Shown: one piece after another, positions 5,821 to 6,389 of the stretch
Numbering within the stretch: position 1 is the first letter of the stretch
Layout of the letters: every line of letters begins with the position of its first letter
Source: CAXMWX01 sp051008185
Lineage (GTDB): Bacteria; Pseudomonadota; Gammaproteobacteria; Eutrophobiales; Eutrophobiaceae
Length of the DNA stretch: 6,389 bases
Assembly: GCA_051008185.1 (NCBI GenBank)
Contig: JBPCXW010000066.1
Span: forward strand, 1-6,389
Reading direction: 5' to 3'
Position numbers and translations under genes: made by a program
The notes under the pieces: model-generated
Told to the model about the DNA's origin: nothing
The model's database searches: none
What the model saw: only the letters and a program-made list of their open reading frames with translations

Positions 5821-6253
5821 ACCTAAATCTCTGTTGATACTGCTGCTCGGGAATGTTCTTTGCTTGCTGGTAGGCTGCTTTGAGCCATACACGGTCCGGT
5901 TATTTAACTTGTCAGGTTCGAGTGTATCTGTGTTGGTTGAAAGCCACACAATTAGCATCTCAAATCTAGATTCTGCAGTGCTATACGACGATTCTACATA
6001 TGGGTATATTACGCTTTCATCCTCATTCAAAATAAAGGCAGACGGCAAAGAGTTTTGTTATCAGTTAATCAATATAAATCAAGGGGGCTATACCGAGCGT
6101 ACCCGTTCCGGTGATGTTGTAGTTCGTCTGAAGTTAACAGAACATAAAAAAATATATGCATATCATATATCGAAACCAAATTTTAATTTAATGCAACATG
6201 TTGGCGAGCAGCCTGATGGATATCCGATTTCACCTAAAAATTGTGAAGGGTAA
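5807..6253 (+). CDS. Putative lipoprotein of unknown function
   Basis: The 148-aa product starts with a basic segment and hydrophobic core (residues 9-22) ending in the lipobox L21-V22-G23-C24, so it should be exported and lipidated at C24; F25 follows, with no Asp at +2, which fits outer-membrane sorting by the E. coli rule. The mature part looks beta-rich, with alternating hydrophobic and polar residues (YTVRLFNLSGSSVSVLVES), two further cysteines (C84, C146) that could form a disulfide, and a C-terminal PDGYPISP. I do not recognise a family. An in-frame TAG at 5789-5791 rules out a longer start. The ribosome-binding site is weak. Base use differs from the neighbours: 6121-6180 has 16 G+C of 60, while lysA 5101-5160 has 38 of 60, suggesting acquisition from elsewhere. 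The stop lies one nt before the MNRSI start at 6255. Confidence 0.7.
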   Translation: MQHIKPKSLLILLLGNVLCLLVGCFEPYTVRLFNLSGSSVSVLVESHTISISNLDSAVLYDDSTYGYITLSSSFKIKADGKEFCYQLININQGGYTERTRSGDVVVRLKLTEHKKIYAYHISKPNFNLMQHVGEQPDGYPISPKNCEG

Positions 6254-6269
6254 AATGAATCGCTCAATA
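6243..6269 (+). repeat. Direct repeat, copy 2 (27 nt)
   Basis: This is the partner of 5661-5688, differing by one missing A and two substitutions. It overlaps the last codons of the lipoprotein gene (GAA GGG TAA) and again provides a ribosome-binding site and an ATG followed by codons for N-R-S-I. Confidence 0.75.
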
Positions 6270-6344
6270 GAGATGTTTAGCATTGGTCCCCCCACCAAAG
6301 CAGGCTTCGCCTCCTTTGGCTCCCCCTCAAGGGGGGAGCAGTAA
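6255..6344 (+). pseudogene. Gene-start fragment cut by palindromic repeat
   Basis: The ATG in repeat copy 2 opens a 29-codon frame beginning MNRSIEMFS. After about ten codons it runs into the palindromic repeat, whose hairpins supply the rest of the codons, so the downstream part is not a plausible protein. The start matches the 5674 frame for five residues (MNRSI), then diverges. It looks like the front of a related gene interrupted by the repeat; a mere copy of a 5' region is the alternative. Confidence 0.3.
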
Positions 6345-6380
6345 CACCAGCAATGTCAAAGAAGGCTGACGCCTTCTTTG
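6285..6380 (+). repeat. Chain of three palindromes with conserved boxes
   Basis: Non-coding DNA with three hairpins in a row. First: CCAAAG (6295-6300) and CTTTGG (6314-6319), then AGGC-TTC-GCCT inside, with one C/C mismatch. Second: GCTCCCCC (6319-6326) and GGGGGAGC (6332-6339), five-base loop. Third: CAAAGAAGGC (6357-6366) and GCCTTCTTTG (6371-6380), four-base loop. The boxes GTCCCCCCACC (6286-6296) and CAGCAATGTC (6348-6357) are exact reverse complements of boxes at 32-42 and 40-49. This fits a dispersed intergenic repeat (REP/BIME-like or a MITE). The third hairpin followed by TCTCTT is not a typical terminator. The element may continue past the window. Confidence 0.7.
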
Positions 6381-6389
6381 TCTCTTCAC

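Noticed and set aside
6285..6380. CRISPR array or tRNA-like structure in the hairpin chain
   Set aside because: The hairpins differ in sequence and spacing, there is no repeated unit with regular spacers, and no tRNA arm set can be drawn.

Overview
The window looks like chromosomal DNA of a non-enteric gammaproteobacterium. GroEL, Rho, thioredoxin and diaminopimelate decarboxylase all have gammaproteobacterial-type sequences (Rho is 419 aa and collinear with the E. coli protein through its N-terminal, P-loop and R-loop motifs). The trxA-rho order is the one seen in E. coli, and an LptM-type lipoprotein precedes lysA. groESL carries a perfect CIRCE operator, so the organism should use the HrcA repressor, which E. 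coli lacks. No genus can be named from sequence alone.

Layout. (1) 1-57: edge of a G-rich palindromic repeat. (2) 83-2133: groES-groEL operon with a sigma70-type promoter and CIRCE, closed by a strong hairpin (2153-2190) that also serves the convergent rho gene. (3) 2210-4085, minus strand: trxA then rho, separated by a 289-bp non-coding leader with a possible -10 element, a hairpin region and a 49-nt C-rich tract without any G that runs up to the rho start codon. (4) 4086-4277: divergent promoter region; the trxA promoter is good and its -10 element lies inside an 8-bp inverted repeat. (5) 4278-5649, plus strand: a short lptM-like lipoprotein gene and lysA. (6) 5650-6389: an accessory, AT-rich segment with an unrecognised lipoprotein gene, bracketed by a 27-28 nt imperfect direct repeat that carries a ribosome-binding site and the start of an MNRSI reading frame, then a chain of three perfect or near-perfect hairpins that shares boxes, in inverted orientation, with the repeat at the left edge.

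The genes serve housekeeping roles: protein folding (GroESL), transcription termination (Rho), disulfide reduction (TrxA), outer-membrane LPS transporter maturation (LptM) and the last step of lysine synthesis (LysA). I see no sign of a defence system, prophage, CRISPR array or biosynthetic cluster. The parts worth a second look are regulatory (rho leader, trxA operator-like palindrome) and the repeat-rich accessory segment after lysA.
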